From positions 1 through 40,141 of the forward strand of contig JAFZAM010000117.1 in NCBI GenBank assembly GCA_017557265.1: DNA of 40,141 nt, written 5' to 3'. This document shows positions 15,764 through 24,253 of the stretch, one piece after another. The DNA comes from Oscillospiraceae bacterium (GTDB lineage: Bacteria; Bacillota; Clostridia; Oscillospirales; Oscillospiraceae). Positions within the stretch are counted from its first letter, which is position 1. Every line of letters starts with the position of its first letter. The notes below the pieces were generated by a model. It saw nothing but the letters and a program-made list of their open reading frames with translations, made no database searches and was not told the DNA's origin. A program made the position numbers and the translations under genes.

Positions 15764-16831
15764 ATGGCAGAAAAAGTTCTTATGAAGGGCAACGAAGCTC
15801 TCGGCGAGGCCGCCATCTGCGCGGGCTGCCGTCACTTCTTCGGCTACCCCATCACCCCCCAGACCGAGCTCGCCGCCTACATGGCCAAGAAGCTCCCCAA
15901 GATCGGCGGCGTCTTTCTCCAGGCTGAGAGCGAGATCGCGTCGATAAACATGGTCCTCGGCGCCTCCGCCGCAGGCATCCGCGCCATGACCTCCACCAGC
16001 TCGCCCGGCATATCCCTCATGAGCGAGGGCATCTCCTACATGGCCGGCTGCGATCTTCCCGCTCTGCTCGTCAACGTCCAGCGCGGCGGCCCCGGCCTCG
16101 GCGGCATCCAGCCCTCCCAGTCGGACTACTTCCAGGCCACGAAGGCGACCGGCCACGGCGACTTCCACCTGATAGTCCTCGCGCCGTCCTCCGTGCAGGA
16201 GGTCGTCGACCTCGTCTTCCTCGCCTTCGAGCTCGGCGAGAAGTACCGTATGCCCGCGATGCTCTTCTCCGACGGCATGCTCGGCCAGATGATGGAGCCC
16301 GTCGAGCTCCCCGAGCAGGGCAGTTTCGACCCGCCCGAGAGGCCGTGGGCCGTCACCGGCACGAAGAAGCAGCGCAAGCACAATATCGTAAACTCTCTCT
16401 ATCTCGATCCCGCTCTTCTCGAGAAGACCAACTTCGACCGCTTCGAGCGCTATGAAAAGTGCAAGGCGACCGAGCAGCGCTGGGAGGAGTTCATGACCGA
16501 GGACGCGGACATCGTCCTCGTCGCCTACGGCGCCTCCTCGCGCATCTGCCGCAGCGCGGTCGTCTCCGCGAGAGCCGAGGGCATCAAGGTCGGTCTTCTC
16601 AGGCCCATCACCCTCTGGCCCTTCGTCACCCAGCCGCTCGACAGGCTCAGCAATACCGCCAAGGCGTTCATCTCCGTAGAGATGAGCATGGGCCAGATGG
16701 CCGAGGACATCTCCCTCGCCGTCAACGGCAGGAGGCCCGTCCGGTTCTACGGCAGGACCGGCGGCATCATCCCCTCGCCGGCCGAAGTCATCGAACAGAT
16801 AAGGATCGTAAACGGAGGTTTGAAGAAATGA
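15764..16831 (+). CDS. korA: 2-oxoacid:ferredoxin oxidoreductase, alpha subunit (VorB/KorA type)
   Basis: 355 residues from the ATG at 15764 (AAAGGA upstream; an extended frame runs through korD). The pyrimidine-binding half is clear: FGYPITPQTELAAYM, QAESEIASINMVLGASAAG, TSTSSPGISLMSEGISY and NVQRGGPGLGGIQPSQSDY, followed by the C-terminal transketolase-like domain. The sequence closely resembles proteins usually called 3-methyl-2-oxobutanoate dehydrogenase VorB in Clostridia. The enzyme oxidatively decarboxylates 2-oxoacids with CoA, giving acyl-CoA, CO2 and reduced ferredoxin. The stop overlaps the beta-subunit start (ATGA). Confidence 0.94.
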   Translation: MAEKVLMKGNEALGEAAICAGCRHFFGYPITPQTELAAYMAKKLPKIGGVFLQAESEIASINMVLGASAAGIRAMTSTSSPGISLMSEGISYMAGCDLPALLVNVQRGGPGLGGIQPSQSDYFQATKATGHGDFHLIVLAPSSVQEVVDLVFLAFELGEKYRMPAMLFSDGMLGQMMEPVELPEQGSFDPPERPWAVTGTKKQRKHNIVNSLYLDPALLEKTNFDRFERYEKCKATEQRWEEFMTEDADIVLVAYGASSRICRSAVVSARAEGIKVGLLRPITLWPFVTQPLDRLSNTAKAFISVEMSMGQMAEDISLAVNGRRPVRFYGRTGGIIPSPAEVIEQIRIVNGGLKK

Positions 16832-17580
16832 ACGTTGTATATGAGCGCCCCAAGGCTCTTACGGACGCCCCGTTCAGCTACTGCCCGGGCTGCCCGCACG
16901 GAATAGTCACGAGGCTTATCGCCGAGGTCATCGACGAGCTCGGCATCGAGGGCGAGACTATAGGCATCTCCCCCGTTGGCTGCGCCGTCACGGCTTATGA
17001 TTTCTTCGCCTGCGACATGGTCGAGGCCGCCCACGGCAGGGCTCCCGCCGTCGCGACCGGCATCAAGCGCGCCAGGCCCGAGAACATAGTCTTCACGTAT
17101 CAGGGCGACGGCGACCTCGCCGCCATAGGCATGTGCGAGACCGTCCACGCCGCCACCCGCGGCGAGAACATCACCGTCATCTTCGTCAACAACGCCATAT
17201 ACGGCATGACCGGCGGCCAGATGGCCCCGACCAGCCTGCCCGGCCAGATAACCCAGACCTCGCCCTACGGGCGCGACGTCAAGACCGCCGGCTACCCCGT
17301 CCGCGTCTGCGAGCTGCTCTCCAGCCTCGACGGCGTGACTCTCGCGCAGCGCGTCACGGTCGACAGCGTCAAGAACGTCCGCATCGCCAAGAAGGCCATC
17401 AAGCGCGCCTTCCGCAACCAGATCGAGGGCAAGGGCTACAGCATCGTCGAGATAGTCTCGGCCTGCCCGACCAACTGGGGCCTCGCCCCGAACGAGGCGC
17501 TCCAGTGGCTGCGCGAGAACATGCTGCCCTACTATCCGCTCGGAGTTTACAAGGACAAGTATCCGGAGGAGGCCGACTAA
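16828..17580 (+). CDS. korB: 2-oxoacid:ferredoxin oxidoreductase, beta (TPP-binding) subunit
   Basis: 250 residues from the ATG at 16828, which has GGAGG in the alpha-subunit 3' end. The thiamine pyrophosphate/Mg site is intact: GDGD (93-96) and NN at 121-122 in NNAIYGMTGGQ. The N-terminal YCPGCPHG (18-25) is the conserved cysteine-bearing motif of this subunit. It forms the catalytic centre with alpha. The beta stop is only two bases from the gamma start, so all four subunits should be made together. Confidence 0.94.
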   Translation: MNVVYERPKALTDAPFSYCPGCPHGIVTRLIAEVIDELGIEGETIGISPVGCAVTAYDFFACDMVEAAHGRAPAVATGIKRARPENIVFTYQGDGDLAAIGMCETVHAATRGENITVIFVNNAIYGMTGGQMAPTSLPGQITQTSPYGRDVKTAGYPVRVCELLSSLDGVTLAQRVTVDSVKNVRIAKKAIKRAFRNQIEGKGYSIVEIVSACPTNWGLAPNEALQWLRENMLPYYPLGVYKDKYPEEAD

Positions 17581-17582
17581 TA

Positions 17583-18119
17583 ATGAGTAAAGATCTTAAC
17601 CTCCTGCTCGCCGGCTTCGGCGGCCAGGGTCTGCTCTTCGGCGGCAAGGTCGTCGCCTACGCGGGCCTTATGGAAGGCCGCGAGATCTCGTGGCTCCCCT
17701 CCTACGGCCCCGAGATGCGCGGCGGCACGGCCAACTGCAGCGTCTGCGTCAGCGACGCTCCCATCGGCTCGCCGCTGGTCCTCAACCCTAACGTCCTCGT
17801 CGCGATGAATCTGCCGAGCCTCAAGAAGTTCGAAAACGACGTCGTCCCCGGCGGCATCATCCTCGTCGACAGCGCGATGATAGACGCGAAGGTCGAGCGC
17901 ACGGACGTCAAGGTCTTCTACGTCCCCGCGACGAAGATGGCCGAGGACAACGGTCTGCGCGGTCTTGCGAACATCATCCTCATCGGAAAGCTCTACAAGG
18001 AGCTGGCCTTCTGCTCACCCGAGGCGCTCGACGCGGGCCTTAAAAAGTCCGTCCCCGCCTCCAAGGCCGCGCTTCTGGAATCCAACAGGCAGGCGCTCAA
18101 GCTCGGAATGGACTTCTGA
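17583..18119 (+). CDS. korC: 2-oxoacid:ferredoxin oxidoreductase, gamma subunit
   Basis: 178 residues from the ATG at 17583. A longer frame upstream is an antiphase run through korB and is rejected. GFGGQG (11-16) and SYGPEMRGGTANCSV (~40-54) are the CoA-binding-domain hallmarks of gamma subunits. With delta, alpha and beta this completes a four-subunit enzyme. GGAGGAGG lies about ten bases upstream, inside the end of korB. The following regulator starts 18 bases after the stop. Confidence 0.93.
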   Translation: MSKDLNLLLAGFGGQGLLFGGKVVAYAGLMEGREISWLPSYGPEMRGGTANCSVCVSDAPIGSPLVLNPNVLVAMNLPSLKKFENDVVPGGIILVDSAMIDAKVERTDVKVFYVPATKMAEDNGLRGLANIILIGKLYKELAFCSPEALDAGLKKSVPASKAALLESNRQALKLGMDF

Positions 18120-18137
18120 GCGCCGGAGGAGAACATC

Positions 18138-18686
18138 ATGGACAACCTTAAAGAGATCGCGGAAAGGATCGCCGGACTGCGCGACGCCTGCGGCTACACC
18201 GCCGACGAGCTCGCCGACGAGCTCGGGATAGACCGCGCCGTATACGCCTCCTACGAGGCCGACGGCAAGGACATCCCCATCAGCGTCATCTTCCAGATAG
18301 CCAACAAGTTCAACGTCGACTTCAACGAGGTCCTGACCGGAAACTCCGCCAAGCTCGACACGTACCACATCGTGCGCGCCGGCACCGGCAGAGACGTCTC
18401 GAGGTACCCGGGCTACAGCTATCAGGATCTCGCCTTCCGCTATTCCCACAAGGTCATGCAGCCCCTGCTCGTCACGCTCGACCCCTCCGACGAGCCGGCG
18501 GCTCTCGTAACCCATACCGGTCAGGAATTCAACTACGTCGTCGAGGGCAAGGTCATCGTCGCCTTCGGCGATACGGAGTTCCTGCTCGAAAAGGGCGACA
18601 GCATATACTTCAATCCGAAATTCCCGCACGGGCAGAAGTGCGGCGGCGACTCGCCCGCTACCTTTCTGACGATGATAGCGGAGTAA
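18138..18686 (+). CDS. XRE-family transcriptional regulator with C-terminal cupin
   Basis: 182 residues. N-terminal helix-turn-helix (5-62; IAGLRDACGYTADELADELGIDRAVYASYE) and a C-terminal cupin barrel (~105-180; HTGQEFNYVVEGKVIVAFG, LEKGDSIYFNPKFPHGQ). Such HTH-cupin proteins bind small ligands or metals in the barrel and control adjacent catabolic genes. It sits inside the operon, 11 bases before the acyl-CoA synthetase, with GGAGGAG as its ribosome site, so it is probably a local, self-regulating sensor of a 2-oxoacid, acyl or fatty acid. The ligand is not known. Confidence 0.9.
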   Translation: MDNLKEIAERIAGLRDACGYTADELADELGIDRAVYASYEADGKDIPISVIFQIANKFNVDFNEVLTGNSAKLDTYHIVRAGTGRDVSRYPGYSYQDLAFRYSHKVMQPLLVTLDPSDEPAALVTHTGQEFNYVVEGKVIVAFGDTEFLLEKGDSIYFNPKFPHGQKCGGDSPATFLTMIAE

Positions 18687-18697
18687 GGAGCCCGCGC

Positions 18698-20365
18698 ATG
18701 CTTGAAAAATATCTTCCCCGTATCGATTTCGACTCGTACGAGGACTTCAAGACTAATTACAGGGTCGTCGCGCCCGACGACTTCAACTTCGGCTTCGACG
18801 TCGTCGACGGCTGGGCCAAGGAGGAGCCGGGCAAGCGCGCCCTGCTCTGGTGCAACGACCACGGCGACGAGCTGACGCTTACCTTCGACGACGTGAGCCG
18901 TCTTTCCAACAAGGTCGTGCATTTTCTCAAGTCGCTCGGCATAAAGAAGGGCGACAAGGTCATGATGATCCTGCGCCGCCGCTGGGAGTACTGGATATGC
19001 GCGCCCGCGCTGCACAAGCTCGGCGCCGTCCTCATCCCCGCGACGCTGCAGCTGACGAAGAAGGACGTCGTCTTCAGGGTCAATTCCGCGTCCGTCAAGG
19101 CGATGATCTGCGTAAACGACGACTTCGTCGTTTCGCAGGCCGAGGCTGCGCGGCCCGAGTGCCCGACGCTGGAAAACCTCATTCTCGTAAACGGCAAGCG
19201 CGACGGCTGGATAGACTTCGCCGAGGCCATTCTCGACATGCCCGAGACGTTCGAGCGTCCGACCGGCGAGGAGGGCACGAAGAGCACCGACCCGATGCTC
19301 ATCTACTTCACCTCCGGCACGACGAGCCAGCCGAAGATGGTCTGCCACAGCTATCTGCACCCGCTGGGACACATCGTCACGGCCAAGTACTGGCAGCACG
19401 TCGAGGAGAACAAGCTCCACATGAGCGTCTCCGACTCCGGCTGGGCGAAGTTCGGCTGGGGCAAGATATACGGGCAGTGGCTCTGCGGCGCGACGATATT
19501 CGCCTACGACATGGACAAGTTCATCGCCACGCATCTGCTGCAGAAGCTGCAGGACTACAAGGTCACGACCTTTTGCGCGCCGCCGACGATGTACCGCTTC
19601 ATGCTGCAGGAGGACGTGGGCTCCTACGATCTGTCCTCCCTGCACCACTGCGCGACCGCCGGCGAGCCGCTCAATCCCGAGGTCGTAAAGCGATGGAAAG
19701 AGCTCACGGGGCAGACGATATACGAGGGCTTCGGACAGACTGAGACGACCGTCGTGCTCGCGAACTTCGGCTGGGACGAGATACGCCCCGGCTCGACGGG
19801 CAAGCCCTCCCCCATCTACGACATGACCCTCCTCGACGAGGACGGCAACCGCGTCGAGGACGGCGAAGAGGGCTACATCTGCGCAGACCACATCGACGAG
19901 AGCTACCCCGTCGGCCTTTTCGTCGCCTACTACTGCGACGAGGCTCAGACGAAGGAAAAGCTCGGCGGGCGCTACTACAACATGGGCGACATGGCCTGGC
20001 GCGACAGCGACGGATACTACTGGTTCGTCGGCCGCGGCGACGACATCATAAAGTGCAGCGGCTACCGCATCGGTCCCTTCGAGGTCGAGAGCGCGCTCAT
20101 CGAGCACCCCGCCGTCGTCGAATGCGCGATCACGGCCGCGCCCGATCCCGTGCGCGGACAGGTCGTCAAGGCGACCGTCGTCCTCGCGAGCGGATGGACG
20201 CCCTCGGACGCGCTCGTCAAGGAGCTGCAGGACCACGTCAAGAAGGTCACGGCGCCGTATAAGTACCCGCGCATCGTCGAGTTCGTCGACGAGCTCCCGA
20301 AGACTATAGGCGGCAAGATAAAGCGCGCGCAGATAAGAGCGCAGAACCACTTGAAACAGCAATAA
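18698..20365 (+). CDS. AMP-forming acyl-CoA synthetase (medium-chain/acetyl-CoA-synthetase-like)
   Basis: 555 residues from the ATG at 18698 (AAGGAG seven bases upstream). Adenylation motifs are complete: YFTSGTTSQPK (203-213), GFGQTE, YNMGDMAW, GRGDDIIKCSGYRIGP and the catalytic Lys540 in GGKIKR. The enzyme activates a carboxylic acid to acyl-AMP, then acyl-CoA. The overall form resembles medium-chain acyl-CoA ligases. Placed last after the 2-oxoacid oxidoreductase and regulator, it may either salvage the branched or aromatic acid or run in reverse to yield ATP from acyl-CoA; context does not decide. A terminator follows at 20368. Confidence 0.92.
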   Translation: MLEKYLPRIDFDSYEDFKTNYRVVAPDDFNFGFDVVDGWAKEEPGKRALLWCNDHGDELTLTFDDVSRLSNKVVHFLKSLGIKKGDKVMMILRRRWEYWICAPALHKLGAVLIPATLQLTKKDVVFRVNSASVKAMICVNDDFVVSQAEAARPECPTLENLILVNGKRDGWIDFAEAILDMPETFERPTGEEGTKSTDPMLIYFTSGTTSQPKMVCHSYLHPLGHIVTAKYWQHVEENKLHMSVSDSGWAKFGWGKIYGQWLCGATIFAYDMDKFIATHLLQKLQDYKVTTFCAPPTMYRFMLQEDVGSYDLSSLHHCATAGEPLNPEVVKRWKELTGQTIYEGFGQTETTVVLANFGWDEIRPGSTGKPSPIYDMTLLDEDGNRVEDGEEGYICADHIDESYPVGLFVAYYCDEAQTKEKLGGRYYNMGDMAWRDSDGYYWFVGRGDDIIKCSGYRIGPFEVESALIEHPAVVECAITAAPDPVRGQVVKATVVLASGWTPSDALVKELQDHVKKVTAPYKYPRIVEFVDELPKTIGGKIKRAQIRAQNHLKQQ

Positions 20366-20367
20366 AG

Positions 20368-20397
20368 AAAACGGCAGGTCGCTTGACCTGCCGTTTT
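20368..20397 (+). terminator. Terminator of the oxidoreductase/acyl-CoA synthetase operon
   Basis: A perfect 13-bp stem (20368-20380 with 20385-20397), loop GCTT, ending in a TTTT tail; it begins three bases after the stop of the acyl-CoA synthetase. Confidence 0.88.
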
Positions 20398-20410
20398 AAT
20401 AAAAAAACGA

Positions 20411-20437
20411 AGCGGCGGAGCATATCGCTCCGCCGCT
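20411..20437 (-). terminator. Terminator of the F420-ligase-like gene
   Basis: An 11-bp GC-rich stem (20411-20421 with 20427-20437) and five-base loop; on the minus strand it is followed by CG and a run of seven T. The two convergent operons each have their own terminator back to back. Confidence 0.85.
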
Positions 20438-20453
20438 GTCTATTTCGGATATC

Positions 20454-21635
20454 TCACTCGGTGGCGTAGTTGGTGAAGTAGCCGGAGATGAGGATGACCG
20501 GGGTACCTCTGTCGCCGCTGCCGCTCGTGAGGTCGCAGAGGCTGCCGAGCAGGTCGGTCAGCTGGCGCGGGGTCGTGCCCTGGGAGTTCATGTTGCCGAC
20601 GAGATCGGAATCCTTCTCCCTGATGCGCTGGCGCATCGCGTCGGCGAGAGCCTCGCCGGAGAGGTCCTTGAGCTCGTTATCGGCGAAGTACTTCATCTTC
20701 AGCTCGTTCGGCGTCCCGATAAGGCCCTCGGTGAAGCCCGGGGAGACGACGGGGTCTGCGAGCTCCCAGATGCCGCCTACGGGGTCTTTGAAGCCGCCGT
20801 CGCCGTACACCATGACTTCCATGTGCTTGCCCGTAGCGTCCTTCAGGGCGCTCTGGAGACGCTTGACGAACTTGTCGCAGTCTCTCGGGAAGAGCTTGAC
20901 GCGCTCCTCGGTCGCCTTGTTGGAGCCGAGCATGCCGTACTTCTCGTTGTAGCCGCTGCCGTCGACGGGCGCGGTCATGATCTGGTCGAGGCTGTATACT
21001 CTCTCGGCGCCGGCCTCCTTGAGGATGCGGCGGGTCCTCGCGCGGGTATGGATGTCGCAGTTGAGGACGTTCTTGGTGTAGTGCAGGATGTACTTCGGGT
21101 CGTTGGAGAAGATTATCTCGATGTGCTTGCCGAAGCTCTTATAGTACTCGATGTAGTCTACGCCCGTGAACCTGTGCTTGGTCTCCTGACCGAACACGGC
21201 GCGGAACTCCTTCTCGTTGAAGCTGTCGGCGTAGGGGTCTATACGGTTCGCGTCGACGGCGTCCATGCTGACAAGCGCGTTGCCGACCTCGTCGGTCGGG
21301 TACGACAGCTGGATATAGAGCTTGTCGCAGGCGGCGGCGATGGCCTTGAGGACTATCGCGAACCTGTTGCGGCTGAGTATCGGGAAGACGATGCCCATGT
21401 CGCGGCCGCCGAGCTTGCAGCGGACGTCCACAGCGATCTGGTCTATGGTCGCGTAGTTGCCCTGGGTCCTCGCGACGACGGCCTCGGTGACGCCGACGAC
21501 GTCTCTGTCGTGAAGGGCGAAGCCCTCCTCCTTCGAGGCGGCCACTATGCTGTCGCAGATGGCGGGAACGATGTCGTCGCCCTCGCGGAATATCGGGGTG
21601 ATGATGCCGCGGGAGGTCACGCCTGTATATCTCAT
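20454..21635 (-). CDS. Coenzyme F420-0:L-glutamate ligase-like protein
   Basis: 393 residues. The N-terminal half matches the CofE/F420-ligase fold (GVTSRGIITPIFREGDDIVPAICDSI; DVVGVTEAVVARTQGNYATIDQIAVDV), and a later VMVYGDGGFKDPVGGIWELADPVVSP block fits the same family. CofE adds gamma-linked glutamates to F420-0. No F420-synthesis or F420-using genes are in the window, and Clostridia of this kind are not known for F420, so the real acceptor may differ, for example a folate or another cofactor; that is inference. It is longer than archaeal CofE (~250). It has its own promoter at 21674-21702 and a strong terminator. Confidence 0.8.
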   Translation of the reverse strand: MRYTGVTSRGIITPIFREGDDIVPAICDSIVAASKEEGFALHDRDVVGVTEAVVARTQGNYATIDQIAVDVRCKLGGRDMGIVFPILSRNRFAIVLKAIAAACDKLYIQLSYPTDEVGNALVSMDAVDANRIDPYADSFNEKEFRAVFGQETKHRFTGVDYIEYYKSFGKHIEIIFSNDPKYILHYTKNVLNCDIHTRARTRRILKEAGAERVYSLDQIMTAPVDGSGYNEKYGMLGSNKATEERVKLFPRDCDKFVKRLQSALKDATGKHMEVMVYGDGGFKDPVGGIWELADPVVSPGFTEGLIGTPNELKMKYFADNELKDLSGEALADAMRQRIREKDSDLVGNMNSQGTTPRQLTDLLGSLCDLTSGSGDRGTPVILISGYFTNYATE

Positions 21636-21673
21636 GGTAACACTTGCCTTTCTGCTTAAAAATACCGCAAAAA

Positions 21674-21702
21674 AGTATATTCCCGCGGCGATTATTTATC
21701 AA
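21674..21702 (-). promoter_or_regulatory. Sigma-A promoter for the F420-ligase-like gene
   Basis: Minus strand: TTGATA, 17-base spacer, TATACT, in the 70-bp gap after the DUF4349 gene and about 38 bases before the ATG at 21635. Confidence 0.6.
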
Positions 21703-21705
21703 TCG

Positions 21706-22713
21706 CTATTTGCCCTCGGCGGCGTTCTTTTTGGCCTTTTTCTTATGCCCGCGGACGGCCAGCAGGACTATCAGCAGGATGATGCCCGCGGGGACGAGGA
21801 TGATGAGCGGGAGCACGAGAACGGGCAGAGCGGAGACCACGAAAACGACGATGTCGCGCAGGGCCTGCTTGAGCCACTTGACGGAGGAATTGAAGCCGTC
21901 CCTTATCTCCTCGCCGAAGGTCTTCTCCTCGACCGGCTCCTCGGTATACTCCTTGACCTCGGTGACGTTGAGGTTGAGCGTGGAGTAGTCGACGCGGCGC
22001 TGCCAGTTGTTGAGCTGGCTGGTCAGGCTCTCGATCTCATAGCGCACCCAGGAGAGCCTGTCCTGAATGGTGATCATGTCCTCGACGGTATCGGCCTTCT
22101 CCATCATGTCGAGGAGGTTGCTCTCCTCGGTCCTGTAGGCCTTCAGCCTCGATTCGGTGTCGAGGAAGGAGGACGTGATGTTGTCGGCGGATGTGCGCGA
22201 CTGGGTCACGTTGCCGATGGAGGAAAGGCTGCCGGTCAGGCCGGCGAAGTTCTCCTTCGGGACGCGGATCGTGAAATACGCCGTGCGGTAGCTCGAATAG
22301 CCGTAGTAATACTTGGCGTTGTAGTTCGTGCCGCTGACGGAGGACGTCTCGATGAAGGCTCCGTTGGCCTCGATGAGCTTGTAGAGCGCGGCGATCGTCT
22401 CCTCGAACTCGAGCGTCTCGAGGTCAACGTTCGCGGTATAGATGATCTTGTCGAACTCGGAGTTGGCGTTGGCGTTCATCATGCCCTCGGTCAGCTCGCC
22501 GAGGGAGCCGGAGTCGCCCTTCCACTCGGACTCGTAGGATGGGGACTCGGGGGAATCGTAGTCGTCGTAGTAGTTGGAGGAATCGGCCGCGTAGCCCGGC
22601 GCGGCGGGATACGAGTCGGTGCGCTTTCCGCCGCTGGACGCGGCTCCGCATCCGGCAAAGAGAAGTACGAGCGCGAGAAGGACCGCGCAAACGGCTATAA
22701 GTCTGTTCTTCAT
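21706..22713 (-). CDS. DUF4349-type membrane lipoprotein
   Basis: 335 residues from the ATG at 22713, chosen because AGGTGG lies eight bases upstream; an in-frame GTG four codons earlier overlaps that site. A lipoprotein signal peptide ends at LFAGC, with lipidated Cys22. A Tyr/Ser/Pro-rich spacer (25-75) precedes a DUF4349 domain (~90-270; IIYTANVDLETLEFEETIAALYKLIEANGAFIE-like start, then a coiled-coil-prone part) and a C-terminal membrane span (~297-320) with a Lys-rich cytoplasmic tail. Members are envelope proteins of unknown function. It lies between proS and the F420-ligase-like gene on the same strand. Confidence 0.88.
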   Translation of the reverse strand: MKNRLIAVCAVLLALVLLFAGCGAASSGGKRTDSYPAAPGYAADSSNYYDDYDSPESPSYESEWKGDSGSLGELTEGMMNANANSEFDKIIYTANVDLETLEFEETIAALYKLIEANGAFIETSSVSGTNYNAKYYYGYSSYRTAYFTIRVPKENFAGLTGSLSSIGNVTQSRTSADNITSSFLDTESRLKAYRTEESNLLDMMEKADTVEDMITIQDRLSWVRYEIESLTSQLNNWQRRVDYSTLNLNVTEVKEYTEEPVEEKTFGEEIRDGFNSSVKWLKQALRDIVVFVVSALPVLVLPLIILVPAGIILLIVLLAVRGHKKKAKKNAAEGK

Positions 22714-22795
22714 TGTTGCGACCACCTTTTTATCAGTTTTTGGGTCTCGTGTCAGTTTGACGAAAACAGGCTTCGGAAAGTTTCTGAACTTTTTG

Positions 22796-24235
22796 TTAAT
22801 AAGCGACGCCCCAGACGACCATCTTTTCGGCGGGTCTGCCGCAGCAGGCGCAGGTGTCGCCCAGGTGCTCCTGCTTGAACGGGATGCAGCGGGAGGACAC
22901 GCCGGCGACCTCCTTGAACTTTTCCTCGCAGGCCACGTCGCCGCACCACATCGTGCGCACGAAGCCGCCCTTTTCGTTAATTATCTTGGCCGCCTCGTCG
23001 AGCGTCGCGGCGTCGAAGGTGTTCTCCTCGAGGTGCTTCCTGGCCTTGTTGAAGAGATTGTCGTGGATGGCGTCGAGCGTCTCTATCGCGCAGGCCTCGA
23101 GAGCGTCGAGCGCGACGGTCGCCTTCTCGCCGGTGTCGCGGCGGGCGAAGACGCAGCTGCCGGCCTCGATATCCCTCGGGCCTATCTCTATCCTCAGGGG
23201 CACGCCCTTCATCTCGTACTCGGCGAACTTCCAGCCGGGGCTGTTGTCGGAGACGTCGGCCTTGACGCTCAGGCCGACGGCCTTGAGCCTCTCGACGAGT
23301 TCGAGCGCCTTCTCGGTCACGCCGGGCTTATGCTGGGCTATGGGCAGCACGACGGCCTGTATGGGCGCCACGCGCGGCGGCAGGACGAGACCGTTGTTGT
23401 CGCCGTGGGTCATGATGAGGCCGCCTATCGTGCGCGTGGAGAGGCCCCAGGAGGTCTCGTGCGGGACGCGCTGGGTGTTGTCCTTGTCGGTGAAAGCGAT
23501 GCCGAAGGCCTTGGCGAAGCCGTCGCCGAAATAGTGGCTCGTGCCGGACTGGAGCGCCTTTTTGTCGTGCATCATGCACTCGATGGTGTATGTACGCTCG
23601 GCGCCGGCGAACTTCTCCTTGTCGGTCTTGCGGCCGCGTATGACCGGCATGGCGAGCAGGTTCTCGCACACGTCAGCGTATATCTCCAGCTGCTGCTCTG
23701 TCTCGGCGATGGCCTCCTCGGCGGTCGCGTGGAGCGTATGGCCCTCCTGCCAGAGGAACTCCCTGTGGCGCAGGAAGGGGCGCGTCGTCTTCTCCCAGCG
23801 CAGGACGCTGCACCACTGGTTATACAGCAGCGGCAGGTCGCGCCAGGAGTGGACTATGTTGGCCCAGTGATCGCAGAAAAGAGTCTCGGAGGTCGGGCGG
23901 ATGCAGAGGCGCTCGTCGAGCTTCTCGGAGCCGCCGTAGGTCACCCACGCGCACTCGGGGGCGAAGCCCTCGACGTGGTCCTTTTCCTTCTGCAGCAGCG
24001 ATTCGGGGATGAGCATGGGCATGGAGACGTTGACGTGCCCCGTCTCCTTGAAGCGCCTGTCAAGCTCGCTCTGCATCTTCTCCCAGATCGCGTAACCGTA
24101 CGGGCGAAGGACGAAGAGCCCCTTCGCGCCGCTGTAATCTATGAGCTCCGCCTTGCGGCACACGTCCGTGTACCACTGGGCGAAATCCACGTCCATATCG
24201 GTTATCTGCTCTACTCTTTTCGTATCTTTGGCCAT
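22796..24235 (-). CDS. proS: Prolyl-tRNA synthetase, class II, archaeal/eukaryotic-type (ProS type 3)
   Basis: 479 residues from the ATG at 24235 (GGAGG eight bases upstream). It charges tRNA-Pro. The lack of the ~180-residue editing insertion and the C-terminal zinc-like Cys-rich domain (WCGDVAC, CACCGRPA) identify the short type 3 form rather than the long bacterial type. Class II motifs are visible in the RPTSETLFCDHWANIVHSWR and LRHREFLWQEGHT blocks. It is 18 bases after fba on the same strand, so a glycolytic enzyme and a tRNA synthetase probably share a transcript. A weak hairpin only (AAAGTT...AACTTT near 22775) follows. Confidence 0.96.
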   Translation of the reverse strand: MAKDTKRVEQITDMDVDFAQWYTDVCRKAELIDYSGAKGLFVLRPYGYAIWEKMQSELDRRFKETGHVNVSMPMLIPESLLQKEKDHVEGFAPECAWVTYGGSEKLDERLCIRPTSETLFCDHWANIVHSWRDLPLLYNQWCSVLRWEKTTRPFLRHREFLWQEGHTLHATAEEAIAETEQQLEIYADVCENLLAMPVIRGRKTDKEKFAGAERTYTIECMMHDKKALQSGTSHYFGDGFAKAFGIAFTDKDNTQRVPHETSWGLSTRTIGGLIMTHGDNNGLVLPPRVAPIQAVVLPIAQHKPGVTEKALELVERLKAVGLSVKADVSDNSPGWKFAEYEMKGVPLRIEIGPRDIEAGSCVFARRDTGEKATVALDALEACAIETLDAIHDNLFNKARKHLEENTFDAATLDEAAKIINEKGGFVRTMWCGDVACEEKFKEVAGVSSRCIPFKQEHLGDTCACCGRPAEKMVVWGVAY

Positions 24236-24253
24236 TTTCTTTTCCTCCAAAAG

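Noticed and set aside
18533..20362. A 609-codon minus-strand frame across the regulator and acyl-CoA synthetase
   Set aside because: Shadow frame with no recognisable motifs; the plus-strand synthetase has all adenylation motifs.
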